Assembly: GCA_003555285.1 (NCBI GenBank)
Contig: PWGH01000279.1
Span: forward strand, 1-51,888
Reading direction: 5' to 3'
Origin: Thioalkalivibrio sp.
Lineage (GTDB): Bacteria > Pseudomonadota > Gammaproteobacteria > Ectothiorhodospirales > Ectothiorhodospiraceae
Length of the DNA: 51,888 bases
A program made the translations under genes and the position numbers. The stretch's first letter is position 1. Every line of letters starts with the position of its first letter. The notes under the pieces are model-generated. The model saw only the letters and a program-made list of their open reading frames with translations, was not told the origin of the DNA and searched no databases. Of this stretch, positions 8,149-20,047 are shown piece by piece.

Positions 8149-9774
8149 GTGAACGAAAAACAAGAAGAAGATCTGGACAAGAAGCTGGCGGATCTGGAAG
8201 AGGTCTACAAGACCGAGCACGAGATCGGCGCCCAGAACATCAATCCCCTGGGGCTGGATCTGCACAACCCGGTCTTTTTCGTCAGTGCATTGCTGATCCT
8301 GGTCTTCGTGATCGGATCGCTGCTCTTTCCCGACGTGTCCCAAACCTCCCTGACCGCGATGCGCGTCTGGATCGGTGAGACCTTCGATTGGTTGTTCCTG
8401 TCGGCCGGCAATATCTTCGTGCTGTTCTGTCTGGCGCTGATCCTGTTGCCGGTGGGCAAGATCCGCATCGGCGGACAAGAAGCGAAACCCGATTACTCGG
8501 TGATGTCCTGGTTCTCGATGCTGTTTGCGGCCGGCATGGGCATTGGCCTGATGTTCTGGAGCGTGGCCGAACCGGTGGGCTATTTCACCGAGTGGTTCGG
8601 TACGCCGCTGGGGATCGAGGGCGGCACCGAGGAGAGTTACCGGGCGGCCTTGGGTGCGACCATGTACCACTGGGGACTGCATCCCTGGGCCATCTATGCG
8701 GTGGTGGGCCTGTCACTGGCCTTCTTCACGTATAACAAGGGCTTGCCGCTGACCATTCGCTCGGCCTTCTATCCCTTGTTGGGCGATCGCGTCTTCGGTC
8801 CGATCGGGCATGTGATCGACACCCTGGCCGTGTTGGCCACGCTGTTCGGGTTGGCCACATCCCTGGGGTTGGGCGCGCAGCAGGCCGCCTCCGGTCTGGA
8901 GTTCATGTTCGGGATCGACAGCGGTCTGAACACGCAGGTGGCGATCATCATCGGCGTCACCGTGGTGGCCCTGCTGTCGGTGATGCGCGGGATCGACGGC
9001 GGCGTGAAGGTGCTGAGCAACGTCAACATGGGTTTGGCGGCGATACTGCTGCTGTTCGTGATGTTCGCCGGCGGTCTGATCGCCTTCCTGTCCAATGTCG
9101 GCACGACGATGTCGGCGTATGCCGAGTATTTCCTGCCGCTGAGTAATCCGGTGGGTCGTGAAGACGAGGTCTTCTATCACGGCTGGACCATCTTCTTCTG
9201 GGCCTGGTGGATTTCCTGGTCACCCTTCGTCGGCATGTTCATTGCCCGCGTATCGCGTGGCCGGACGGTGCGCCAGTTCGTTACCGCGGTGCTGCTGGTG
9301 CCGACCCTGGTTACCGTGGTGTGGATGAGCGCCTTTGGCGGAACCGGTCTCGGTCAGGTGACCGCCGGTGTCGGTGCGTTGGCCGACGGGATCTCGGATT
9401 CCTCGCTGGCCTTGTTCCAGATGCTGGAGCATCTGCCGCTGACGGGCATCACCTCGCTTCTGGCGGTCAGTTTGGTGCTGGTGTTCTTCATCACTTCCTC
9501 GGACTCCGGTTCCCTGGTGATCGACAGCATCACCTCCGGCGGCAAGACCGACGCCCCCCAATCCCAGCGTCTGTTCTGGGCGACCATCGAGGGCGTCATC
9601 GCCGGTGTGTTGCTGGCGGTGGGTGGTGCTGCAGCGCTGCAAGCCCTGCAGGCGGGGGCGGTGAGCGCCGGGTTGCCCTTCGTGATCGTGTTGTTGCTCA
9701 TGTGCGTCAGCCTGGCCAAGGGCCTGTACCACGAGCTGCAATTGATCAAACTGGGATCTGAGGAGGCCAAGTGA
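8149..9774 (+). CDS. BCCT family transporter, probable glycine betaine uptake
   Basis: The 541-residue protein is a betaine/carnitine/choline-type carrier with about twelve membrane helices in the inner membrane. The glycine-rich stretch AAGMGIGLMFW followed by SVAEP and the tryptophan-rich segment WAWWISWSPFVGMF are the substrate- and ion-binding parts of the family. MGIGLMFW with the WW-x2-SW box resembles the sodium-coupled betaine carriers more than the CaiT exchangers. The N-terminus is a charged helix (residues 1-25) before the first membrane segment, and the C-terminus is short, so a long osmosensing tail such as that of BetP is missing. GTG at 8149 is the start, with GGGAG upstream. 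It likely imports compatible solute under osmotic stress. Confidence 0.92.
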   Translation: MNEKQEEDLDKKLADLEEVYKTEHEIGAQNINPLGLDLHNPVFFVSALLILVFVIGSLLFPDVSQTSLTAMRVWIGETFDWLFLSAGNIFVLFCLALILLPVGKIRIGGQEAKPDYSVMSWFSMLFAAGMGIGLMFWSVAEPVGYFTEWFGTPLGIEGGTEESYRAALGATMYHWGLHPWAIYAVVGLSLAFFTYNKGLPLTIRSAFYPLLGDRVFGPIGHVIDTLAVLATLFGLATSLGLGAQQAASGLEFMFGIDSGLNTQVAIIIGVTVVALLSVMRGIDGGVKVLSNVNMGLAAILLLFVMFAGGLIAFLSNVGTTMSAYAEYFLPLSNPVGREDEVFYHGWTIFFWAWWISWSPFVGMFIARVSRGRTVRQFVTAVLLVPTLVTVVWMSAFGGTGLGQVTAGVGALADGISDSSLALFQMLEHLPLTGITSLLAVSLVLVFFITSSDSGSLVIDSITSGGKTDAPQSQRLFWATIEGVIAGVLLAVGGAAALQALQAGAVSAGLPFVIVLLLMCVSLAKGLYHELQLIKLGSEEAK

Positions 9775-9942
9775 GCCTTTGGCCGTAGGGGGCGGGGTCG
9801 AATTCGACCACCTCCGGGCTCAGGCGCATGTTGATTCCTGCATTCCGAAAACGGGTGCAGGAGTCGATGTCCTGCGGTCCATGCGGTTTGTGATCTCGGG
9901 GTTGCGGTCCGGCCTGGTGGCTGGCTTTTGGACAATGTCCGT

Positions 9943-10287
9943 TCAGGGTGGGCCGGCGGTACTCTTACGGGGACGGATCCGCAGGCGCGGCATGGGGCTC
10001 TCGATCGATACCTCGGCCGCGGTCTCGTCCACGGCCTTCGCGAGCGCGTGCAGGCCTTCCAGGCCCCGGACTTCGGCCATGCGGGCGATCAGTTCCGCGC
10101 CGTTGCTCACGGAGATGCCGTTGCCCTGACCGGGGGCGGCCTCCGGCTGCAGATGCGCGCGCAAGGCATGGTGGTAGCTTTCAGGAAGTTCCAGTTCGAC
10201 CACCGCCTGGCGATGGAGGGCGGCCAGGGCCGTCTCGATGGTCGCGGAGCCTTCCCAGAGCAGGCGTTCGATGGGGGCTTTGTCCAT
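9943..10287 (-). CDS. Hypothetical 114-residue protein downstream of ligA
   Basis: I do not recognise this protein. It is soluble and helix-rich, with an Ala/Glu/Leu-rich body, and a C-terminal Arg/Pro-rich tail (RLRIRPRKST). The ATG at 10287 is preceded by GAGGAG at good spacing, and the gene lies 29 bases after the ligA stop on the same strand, so it is probably transcribed with ligA. The stretch between ligA and its start consists mainly of a 16-bp tandem repeat. It could be an accessory to ligA or simply a downstream passenger; the strong ribosome binding site is the main reason to accept it. Confidence 0.6.
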   Translation of the reverse strand: MDKAPIERLLWEGSATIETALAALHRQAVVELELPESYHHALRAHLQPEAAPGQGNGISVSNGAELIARMAEVRGLEGLHALAKAVDETAAEVSIESPMPRLRIRPRKSTAGPP

Positions 10288-10301
10288 GATCTCGGGCTCC
10301 T

Positions 10302-12904
<2,603 letters not shown>

Positions 12905-15037
12905 ATGACCCGGTGGCAACCCCGCACCGCGATCCTGGTGCCAGGCCGAAACTGTTGGCGCCTGGAACCGGCGCGACGGGTGGCCTTCCTCATCGACGGT
13001 CAGGCCTATTTCACTGCGGTGCGTGCGGCCGCGGTGCGGGCGCAGCGGTCGATCTTCATCATCGGCTGGGACATCGACAGCCGAACCAGGTTGGTGCCGG
13101 AGGGTGCCGGCGATGGCCGGCCCGAACCGCTGCTCGAGTTGCTCAATGCCCTGGCAGCACGCCGGTCGGGCCTGCACGTGCATGTACTCGACTGGGACTT
13201 CGCGATGCTCTATGCGACCGAACGCGAACTGCTGCCAGCCTACAAACTGGGCTGGCGCGCACATCACCGGCTGCACTTCCAGCTCGATGGTACGCATCCG
13301 GTGGGCGCCTCCCACCATCAGAAGGTGGTGGTCATCGACGACCGCATGGCCTTCGTCGGGGGCTTCGACCTCACCAACTGTCGCTGGGACACGCCCGCGC
13401 ATGCACCGGACGATCCGCATCGGCGGCACCCTCGGGGCGGCGCCTGTCCACCGTTCCACGATGTGCAGATGGCGGTGGACGGTCCGGTCGCGGCCGCGCT
13501 CGGCGAACTCGCGCGCGAGCGCTGGCGCCGGGCCACCGGAAAGACGCTGGAGGCCACGGATCCTGGGTTCGAGACGGATCCCTGGCCACCCGATCTGGAA
13601 CCGGATCTGCGGGACAGTCGGGTTGCGATTGCGCGCACCGAGCCTGAGTACCAGGCCAATCCAGGCCTTCAGGAAATCAAGCAGCTGTACCTCGATGCCA
13701 TCGCCGCCGGACGCGACAGCCTGTATTTCGAGAACCAGTTCTTCAGTGCCGGGGCCATCGCCGAGGCCCTGGCGGCGCGACTGACCGCCGCAGAGGGACC
13801 GGATATCGCCCTGATTTCCCGTCTGCGGGACGAGGGCTGGCTCGAGGCCACCACGATGGGGGTGTTGCGCGCCCGCCTGTATCAGCGGCTCCAGTGTGTC
13901 GATGCGCAGCACCGCTTCGCGAGCTTCTATCCCCATGTTCCGGGGCTCGAGCCGGGATTTCTGAACGTGCATGCCAAGCTGTTCATCATGGACGATGAAT
14001 TGGTCACTATCGGTTCGGCGAACCTGAGCAATCGTTCCCTGGGCCTGGACACCGAATGCAACCTCGCGATCGAGGCGCATGGCGATGCGCGGGTGCGTCA
14101 GGCCATTCGGGGCCTACGCCATCGCCTGCTGGGTGAGCATCTCGACGTTCCGCCGGAGGCCGTGGCCGAGGCCCACGCGAAGGCCGGCCGATTGCTGGCC
14201 GGTATCGCGTCCTTGCGTGGCCGGGCCCGCACCCTGCGGCCGTTGCAGCCCGAGCTTTCCGAAGACCTGGATGCCTGGGTTCCGGACAGCCGACTCATCG
14301 ACCCCGAGCAGCCGGTCGAGCCGGAGGAATTGGTCGCGCAATGGGTGCCCGTCGAGGCACGGGTGGCCCTGGCCAGCCGTGTGTTTGCGGTGGCGGTGCT
14401 GGCGGTGGTGGTCCTGTCGCTGGCCGTGGCCGGGCAGGGCTTGCGTGTGGAGCCGTGGCCCGATCTGCAGGGGCTTTTCCAGGCGATCGAGCGTCTGGTG
14501 CAGGCCCCGGTAACGCCGCTGGCCGTACTGGGCCTGTACATGATTGCGGGTCTGTTGTTCGTGCCGGTGATCGTGCTCATCGGGGTCTCGATCGTGCTTT
14601 TCGGGGCCTGGCCCGGCCTGGCCTACGCCTGGGTCGGAGCGCTGCTCAGTGCCGCGGCCAGCTATGGGTTGGGGCGGGCGCTGGGCCGCCGCCGGGTGCG
14701 GCATCTCGTTGGCGGGCGTCTGGATCGTCTCAGTCGACGGCTCGCACAACGCGGGATGTGGAGTTGGGTGATGGTACGCCTGCTGCCGGTGCTGCCCTTT
14801 AGTGTGGTGAATCTGGTCGCGGGGGCGCTACGCGTCGATCTGCGGCATTTTCTGATCAGCACCGGACTGGGAATGACGCCCGGTATCCTGGCGATCGCGA
14901 TCTTCATCGATCGGATCGTTGCCGCCATTCGCGATCCGGGTTGGGGTGCCGGGCTGCTGTTAGCCACGCTGGTCGCGCTGATGGCGGCGGCGATGCTGGT
15001 GCTGCGTCGCAAGGCAACCGCGGCCGGCGCGTCGTGA
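12905..15037 (+). CDS. Phospholipase D/cardiolipin synthase-like protein fused to VTT membrane domain
   Basis: The 710-residue protein joins two phospholipase D units with a C-terminal VTT (DedA/SNARE-associated) membrane domain. The HKD motifs are intact: His138, Lys140, Asp145 and His356, Lys358, Asp363. A transmembrane helix begins at about residue 483, and the VTT part (about 545-690) contains the Gly-rich GVSIVLFGAWPG and the RLLPVLPFSVVN motif. PLD proteins of this kind are cardiolipin synthases or phospholipases; VTT domains are linked to lipid scrambling or transport. The ATG at 12905 has GGAGG seven bases upstream. The endonuclease/phosphatase-like gene follows after 16 bases, like ybhP next to clsB in E. 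coli, which supports a phospholipid role. Confidence 0.9.
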   Translation: MTRWQPRTAILVPGRNCWRLEPARRVAFLIDGQAYFTAVRAAAVRAQRSIFIIGWDIDSRTRLVPEGAGDGRPEPLLELLNALAARRSGLHVHVLDWDFAMLYATERELLPAYKLGWRAHHRLHFQLDGTHPVGASHHQKVVVIDDRMAFVGGFDLTNCRWDTPAHAPDDPHRRHPRGGACPPFHDVQMAVDGPVAAALGELARERWRRATGKTLEATDPGFETDPWPPDLEPDLRDSRVAIARTEPEYQANPGLQEIKQLYLDAIAAGRDSLYFENQFFSAGAIAEALAARLTAAEGPDIALISRLRDEGWLEATTMGVLRARLYQRLQCVDAQHRFASFYPHVPGLEPGFLNVHAKLFIMDDELVTIGSANLSNRSLGLDTECNLAIEAHGDARVRQAIRGLRHRLLGEHLDVPPEAVAEAHAKAGRLLAGIASLRGRARTLRPLQPELSEDLDAWVPDSRLIDPEQPVEPEELVAQWVPVEARVALASRVFAVAVLAVVVLSLAVAGQGLRVEPWPDLQGLFQAIERLVQAPVTPLAVLGLYMIAGLLFVPVIVLIGVSIVLFGAWPGLAYAWVGALLSAAASYGLGRALGRRRVRHLVGGRLDRLSRRLAQRGMWSWVMVRLLPVLPFSVVNLVAGALRVDLRHFLISTGLGMTPGILAIAIFIDRIVAAIRDPGWGAGLLLATLVALMAAAMLVLRRKATAAGAS

Positions 15038-15053
15038 GCCGGCTCCTGCCGTC

Positions 15054-15758
15054 ATGACCCGCATCCGTCTGGCGACTTACAACATCCATGCCGGCATCGG
15101 CCGCGACGGTCGCTTCGATTTCGAGCGCATCGCAAGTGTGATCAACGAACTTCAAGCCGATGTGGTGGCCCTGCACGAAGTCGAATCGCAGCCGGGCGAC
15201 CTGGGTATGCTGGGGTTGCTGGCCGGGCAGACCGGTCTGCGCGCGGTTGCCGGGCCGACCCTGATCCGCGCGAGCGGGCACTACGGTAACGCACTGCTGA
15301 CCCGGTGCCGCTTTCTCGATGTGGTGCGCCTGGACTTGAGTGTGCCGGCACGCGAGCCCCGCGGGGCACTGGATGTCCAACTCGAATGCCGGGGATTGGC
15401 ACTGCGCGTGCTGGCCACGCACCTCGGGCTGCGGCCCGCCGAGCGGCGCCAGCAGGTCCGGATGTTGCTCCGGCACCTGGATCCGGCCCCGACCGGGTCC
15501 ACGGTCCTGACGGGCCCTACGGTCCTGATGGGGGATCTGAACGAGTGGTTTCTCTGGGGTTGGCCACTACGCCGGTTGCACCGGTTTTTCGAGGAGTCAC
15601 CCGCCCCGGCCACCTTTCCCTCGCGATTCCCCCTGTTCGCGCTGGATCGATTCTGGCTGACCCCGCGACATGGGCTGTGCACCGTGTTCGCCCACCGGAG
15701 CGCGTTGGCCCGCATCGCTTCCGATCACCTGCCACTGGTGGCCGAAATCGATCTGTAG
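15054..15758 (+). CDS. Endonuclease/exonuclease/phosphatase family protein (YbhP-like)
   Basis: The 234-residue protein has the fold used by DNase I-like nucleases, inositol phosphatases and sphingomyelinases. Catalytic markers are YNIHAGIG near the N-terminus, ALHEVE with the metal-binding Glu, ATHLGL, MGDLNEW and SDHLPL at the C-terminus. No signal peptide is seen. The location directly after a PLD-VTT gene matches the ybhP-clsB arrangement, so a phospholipid or phosphodiester substrate is more likely than DNA. An 18-bp unit is repeated in frame (GSTVLT/GPTVLM) immediately before the MGDLN active-site strand. No clear ribosome binding site is present; translation may depend on the upstream gene. 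Confidence 0.87.
   Translation: MTRIRLATYNIHAGIGRDGRFDFERIASVINELQADVVALHEVESQPGDLGMLGLLAGQTGLRAVAGPTLIRASGHYGNALLTRCRFLDVVRLDLSVPAREPRGALDVQLECRGLALRVLATHLGLRPAERRQQVRMLLRHLDPAPTGSTVLTGPTVLMGDLNEWFLWGWPLRRLHRFFEESPAPATFPSRFPLFALDRFWLTPRHGLCTVFAHRSALARIASDHLPLVAEIDL
15492..15527 (+). repeat. In-frame 18-bp duplication next to an active-site strand
   Basis: ACCGGGTCCACGGTCCTG (15492-15509) and ACGGGCCCTACGGTCCTG (15510-15527) share 14 of 18 bases and encode TGSTVL and TGPTVL. The insertion sits before the conserved MGDLN of the endonuclease-like protein. Confidence 0.6.
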
Positions 15759-15800
15759 TGCTGTAGCGGCGCGGGACGTGCAGCGCATCGGCAGGAGCCG

Positions 15801-16022
15801 CTAGTGCGGAATTTCCTCATCGCGGTAATGGGAGTCGGTCCAGCAGCGGGGCAGATCCTCACCGGAGGGAAAGACCAGCGCGGCCTTGGCAAAGGGTTCC
15901 GGATCGGGAAGATCCTGCCCCCAATTGTAGCGGCCCTGGAAATGGGTCTCGGCAGGGTCGATCAGAGTCGCCATGTCGAGCACTTCGACCAGGTGATCGG
16001 TGTTCTTCTCCTTGAGAAACAT
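15801..16022 (-). CDS. Small acidic protein of 73 residues downstream of the trehalose fusion gene
   Basis: The protein starts MFLKEKNTDHLVEVLDM and ends in a Trp/His/acid-rich segment (CWTDSHYRDEEIPH). I have seen such short proteins, sometimes labelled acetyltransferase without good reason, but I cannot assign a function. The ATG at 16022 is chosen over 16097 because GGAGG lies eight bases before it and because the longer version overlaps the preceding gene. It follows the trehalose fusion gene by 65 bases on the same strand, so the two are probably co-transcribed. FPSGEDLPRCWTD is the most conserved-looking part, and there are no membrane segments. Confidence 0.75.
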   Translation of the reverse strand: MFLKEKNTDHLVEVLDMATLIDPAETHFQGRYNWGQDLPDPEPFAKAALVFPSGEDLPRCWTDSHYRDEEIPH

Positions 16023-16087
16023 GGATGTGGCCTCCGTTGATGTCGATGGGGTGGGGCGGAATCCAGGCGGTTTCGGCGTTTCCGCAT

Positions 16088-19000
16088 TCATTGCCATTCG
16101 ACCTCCTTGGTTTGACCCTCTTGCAGTTCAATGCGCTGGCCGCAGACCTCGAGTTCGACCGGCAGGGCCTGGCAGGCCAGCGAGTGGATCCGGATCCGAT
16201 CGCTGGCGATGTCCAGATCGAGCCAGTGCCCCCGGTAACGGATATGCATCCGCAGGCGTTTCATGTGTTCGGGAAAGCGGGGATTCAGGTGCAGCACCTG
16301 GCCCGAGGTGTCCAGGCCGGTGTAGCAGCGCTGAACCAGGTCGATGCAGCCCGCCATGGCCCCCAGGTGGATGCCTTCGGCGGTGGTGCCGCCCTGGATG
16401 TCCGCGACATCGGTCTTCAGCGCCTGGTTGAAGAGCTTCCATGAGTGTTCCCGGTCGCGTCGGGCGGCCACCCAGGAATGGATCACCCAGCTCAACGAGG
16501 ATCCGTTGGAGGTGCGCTCCAGGTAGTAGTCGACGTTTTTGGGGATCATCTGTTCCGGATCGAAGGCATAACCGAGTTGCTCGAAGAGCCCGGTCAGTTC
16601 CTCGGCCGAGAACAGGTAGAACAGCATCAGCACGTCGGCCTGCTTCGAGGCCTGGTAGCGGTTGACCGTGTCGCCCTCGGCCTCCAGGATCCGATCCAGG
16701 CGTTGGATGTTCCCGTATTCCTCGCGATAGCGCGCCCAGTCGAATTCCTGCAGGTCTTCGTAGCCCTCGAACTGGCTGATGATGCCGTCGCCGTGAAAGA
16801 CCACCCGCATCCGGCGACTGATATCCCGCCAACGCTCGACTTCGGCCGGCTGGATCGCGAGCCGTTCGCAAAAGACCTGACATTCGGTATCCGGCAGCAG
16901 ATCGAAGAGCGCCAGAGCCTTGTTCATCACGAAGACGGCCATCAGGTTGGTGTAGGCATTGTTGTCGATGCCCGGACTCTCGGTATCGGGGTAGGCGTCG
17001 TGGAATTCGTCCGGCCCCATCACCGCCAGGATCTCGTAGCGATCCAGTTCTTCGTTGTAGGTGGCGCTGCTGGCCCAGAATCGGGCGATTTCCAGGATCA
17101 TCTCGGCGCCGTAGGCAGCGAGGAATTCCAGATCGCCGGTCACCTCGAAATACTGGGCGACGTTGTAGACGATGGCCGAGTTGATGTGCCATTGCAGGAA
17201 GGAGTTGTCCGGCATCCAGCGCCCGGATTCCGGGTTCAGGTGCAACTGTTGCGATTCCTCGCGCCCGTCGCTGCCGCTTTGCCAGGGGTACATCGCCCCC
17301 CGGTAGCCGGCCGCCGCGGCCGCCTTGCGCGCCTCGTTCAGCCGGCGGTAGCGGTACAGGAGCAGGTCTCGCGTGATCTGCGGCGCGCGGAAATTCAGGA
17401 AGGGAAAGATGATGATCTCGTCCCAGAAGATGTGCCCGCGGTAGGCCTCGCCATGCCAGCCACGCGACGGCATGCCGACGTCCAGGTGCAGCGAATGCAT
17501 GGAGATGGTCTGCAACAGGTGCAGGCTGTAGAGCCGGATGATGCGCTGGATGTGATGGTCCTCTTCCGGGCTGTCGGCCTCCAGACGCATGTCGAACTGC
17601 TGCCAGAGATGGCGCCAGGCGAGGGCATGGACATCCAGCAGTTCCTCGAAGCGATGGGTCTGTTGCACCGCTTGAATGGCAGCGAGCCCGGGTTCGCTGA
17701 TGGCGGGATCCCGGGAGGTGTAGACGGCGACCGTCTTTTCCAGATGGATCGGCTGGCCTTGCGTGACACCGATGTTGAACGCCTGGGCGATATAGGCGGT
17801 TTCCTCCTCGGTCGGCCGTTCCGGCATGTAGGGGCGGTCGTCGCGAAAGATCGCGAGCCGGGCCGCCTGCGCCATGACGATCCTGGATTGATTGGTGCGG
17901 ACCCGTAACAGCAGGGTCTGGGGATCCGGAGCCTCGGTGCCGACGGATTCCAGATGCACGTTCTTCAGGGCCCGGTAGCGGGCGACACCGGTGTTTCGGA
18001 CCTGGCCATCGAGAGCGGAATGCACCTCGAGCGTGCCGGACCAGTTCAGCGGCAGGATCTCGGTCTCCAGCGCCCCCAGATGCATCGTCGGCGCCATGCT
18101 GACCAGCCGGCGCTGAGCCAACCGGGTTTCCTTGCCCGAGGTGTCACGAAAGTGCACCGTGCGCAGCAGCAGACTTCGGCGAATATCCAGTTTCTGCCGA
18201 TAAAAGAGGATGGTGACGTCCTGCAGATCGAGCCACGCGCCATCGATGCTGCGAAGATTCAGGCTCAGCCAGTTGGGAAAGTTGACGAGATCCTCGTTCT
18301 CGATGACGCGCCCGGCGAGGGCGGTCTTCAGCCGGTTGTAGCCGCCGGCCAGATAGGTGCCCGGATAATGGGTGCCGTCGGCCTTGGCCTCCGGTGCGAC
18401 CCCGCGGGTGGCGAAATAGCCGTTTCCCAGCGTGCACAGGGCCTCGCGCAGGCGCTCTTCGCCCGGCTCGAAGCGATCGTAGCTCAGGGTCCAGGCCTCG
18501 CGCTCCCGCAGGGAGTTGGTCAGTGCATGGAAGAAGCGCTGCACCTGATCGGGATCGTCCAGACGGTATTCGGCATGGGTGTCGCGCGCCTCGGTACCGA
18601 CGACGATGCCGATACCGTGTTCCTCCAGGACCCGAAAGGCGTCTTCGTCGGTGATGTCATCGCCCAGGTAGATCGGCAGCACGTCCGGGTGATCCAGGCC
18701 GAGCCGATCGAGCAGCCAGTGCAGCGCGCGGCCCTTGTCCCAATCCACGGCCGGCTGCAGCTCGAAGATCTTTTTGCCTTGGGTTCGCCGTAGACCTGCA
18801 TGGGCTTCCAATGCCTGATCCACCGCTTGTTCGACAGTGGCCACCGCGGAATCCGCGGCATTGCGGTAATGGATCGCGACGGAAAAGGGCTTGCGTTCGA
18901 CTTGGACACCCTGAACGGCGCCCAGACGCTCCCGCAGGGTCGCCTCGGCGGCCTCGAGCGCGGGCAGACCTTGGCGTGCAATCTCCTGTTCCATGTGCAG

Positions 19001-20047
19001 CCCGTCGGGGCCGGCGATCTCGAAGCCATGGCTCCCCCCGTAATACAGGGCCTCCATGCCCACCCGGTCGCGCACATCCTGGAGTCCGCGTCCGCTGAGG
19101 ATGGCGACCGGACACTGGTCCGCCAGCGCCTGCAAGGCCTCGCGCATCGCATCGCCGAGAACGGCATCCTCCGGTCGCGACACGATGGGCGTCAGGGTGC
19201 CGTCGTAGTCCAGGAACACCACGACCTCGCGATGACCGATCCGCTGCTCGAGGACGTCCATGACCTCCAGCGCTACCGGTAGATCCGGCATTTGCACCGC
19301 GATCTGCATTTCCTGCAGATCGCGGATCACCACATCGGCCCCGGCGTCATACAACGCCTCGGCCTGATCCTCCCGATCGACACCGACGACCCGGGCGAAT
19401 TCGCCGTTGCGCCCGGCCTCGACGCCGGCGGTGGCGTCCTCGAAGACCATCGCCCGTTCCGGGGCAATTTCCAACTGGTGCGCCGCCTCGAGAAACAGGT
19501 CGGCATACGGCTTGCCCTTCAGATCCAGGGCTTGCGCGACGTTGCCATCGACCCGGACCTCGAACAGGTGGGTGAGATGAACCGATTCCAGAATCCGCGG
19601 GCAGTTCTTGCTGGCCGACACCACCGCGGTGCGAAAGCCCTTGTTGTGCAGGCGGCGAATCAGCTGCACCGAGCTGCGGTAGACCTCGGGTCCTTCGGTC
19701 TTCAGGTGTTCCTGGAACAGGTGGTTCTTGCGGTTACCCAACCCGCAGATGGTTTCCTTTTCCGGCAGGTCTTCCGGATCGCCAAAGGGCAGTTCGATCC
19801 CGCGCGACTCCAGAAAGTGCCGGACCCCGTCATACCGGGCCCGGCCGTCGACATAGGTCCGATAATCGGAGGGTTCGAAGGGCTTGAAGTCCCCGCCATC
19901 GGCCTGTTGGCGCAGGAACTCGTCGAACATGGTTTTCCAGGCCCGTTCGTGGACGTGTGCCGTCTGGGTGACGACGCCGTCGAGATCGAAGATCACGGCG
20001 TCGAATGCGCTGCGGGAGATGACCTTCTGGTTCTTCAGCGTCGGCAT
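16088..20047 (-). CDS. Three-enzyme fusion: beta-phosphoglucomutase-like HAD, trehalose-6-phosphatase, GH65 phosphorylase
   Basis: One 1319-residue chain contains three enzymes. Residues about 12-250 are a beta-phosphoglucomutase-type HAD (FDLDGVV, Asp21 and Asp23; SASKNC; FEDATAGVEAG). Residues about 258-510 are an OtsB-type trehalose-6-phosphatase (FLDYDGTLTPI, Asp280 and Asp282; SGRGLQDV; YLGDDITDED). Residues about 520-1310 are a GH65 phosphorylase with GHIFWDE at 871-877 and the general acid Glu1014 in MGPDEFH. Together they could turn trehalose-6-phosphate into trehalose, split it to beta-glucose-1-phosphate plus glucose, and isomerise the product to glucose-6-phosphate. The GH65 part could instead prefer kojibiose, maltose or trehalose-6-phosphate. 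All catalytic residues look intact. The ATG at 20047 begins MPTLKNQKVISR just before the first HAD motif; a GAGG-like site (AGAGGTAG) lies upstream. Confidence 0.9.
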   Translation of the reverse strand: MPTLKNQKVISRSAFDAVIFDLDGVVTQTAHVHERAWKTMFDEFLRQQADGGDFKPFEPSDYRTYVDGRARYDGVRHFLESRGIELPFGDPEDLPEKETICGLGNRKNHLFQEHLKTEGPEVYRSSVQLIRRLHNKGFRTAVVSASKNCPRILESVHLTHLFEVRVDGNVAQALDLKGKPYADLFLEAAHQLEIAPERAMVFEDATAGVEAGRNGEFARVVGVDREDQAEALYDAGADVVIRDLQEMQIAVQMPDLPVALEVMDVLEQRIGHREVVVFLDYDGTLTPIVSRPEDAVLGDAMREALQALADQCPVAILSGRGLQDVRDRVGMEALYYGGSHGFEIAGPDGLHMEQEIARQGLPALEAAEATLRERLGAVQGVQVERKPFSVAIHYRNAADSAVATVEQAVDQALEAHAGLRRTQGKKIFELQPAVDWDKGRALHWLLDRLGLDHPDVLPIYLGDDITDEDAFRVLEEHGIGIVVGTEARDTHAEYRLDDPDQVQRFFHALTNSLREREAWTLSYDRFEPGEERLREALCTLGNGYFATRGVAPEAKADGTHYPGTYLAGGYNRLKTALAGRVIENEDLVNFPNWLSLNLRSIDGAWLDLQDVTILFYRQKLDIRRSLLLRTVHFRDTSGKETRLAQRRLVSMAPTMHLGALETEILPLNWSGTLEVHSALDGQVRNTGVARYRALKNVHLESVGTEAPDPQTLLLRVRTNQSRIVMAQAARLAIFRDDRPYMPERPTEEETAYIAQAFNIGVTQGQPIHLEKTVAVYTSRDPAISEPGLAAIQAVQQTHRFEELLDVHALAWRHLWQQFDMRLEADSPEEDHHIQRIIRLYSLHLLQTISMHSLHLDVGMPSRGWHGEAYRGHIFWDEIIIFPFLNFRAPQITRDLLLYRYRRLNEARKAAAAAGYRGAMYPWQSGSDGREESQQLHLNPESGRWMPDNSFLQWHINSAIVYNVAQYFEVTGDLEFLAAYGAEMILEIARFWASSATYNEELDRYEILAVMGPDEFHDAYPDTESPGIDNNAYTNLMAVFVMNKALALFDLLPDTECQVFCERLAIQPAEVERWRDISRRMRVVFHGDGIISQFEGYEDLQEFDWARYREEYGNIQRLDRILEAEGDTVNRYQASKQADVLMLFYLFSAEELTGLFEQLGYAFDPEQMIPKNVDYYLERTSNGSSLSWVIHSWVAARRDREHSWKLFNQALKTDVADIQGGTTAEGIHLGAMAGCIDLVQRCYTGLDTSGQVLHLNPRFPEHMKRLRMHIRYRGHWLDLDIASDRIRIHSLACQALPVELEVCGQRIELQEGQTKEVEWQ

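Noticed and set aside
16445..17908. 487-codon frame on the plus strand opposite the trehalose fusion gene.
   Set aside because: It is a shadow of the GH65 domain; the fusion gene has intact catalytic motifs throughout.
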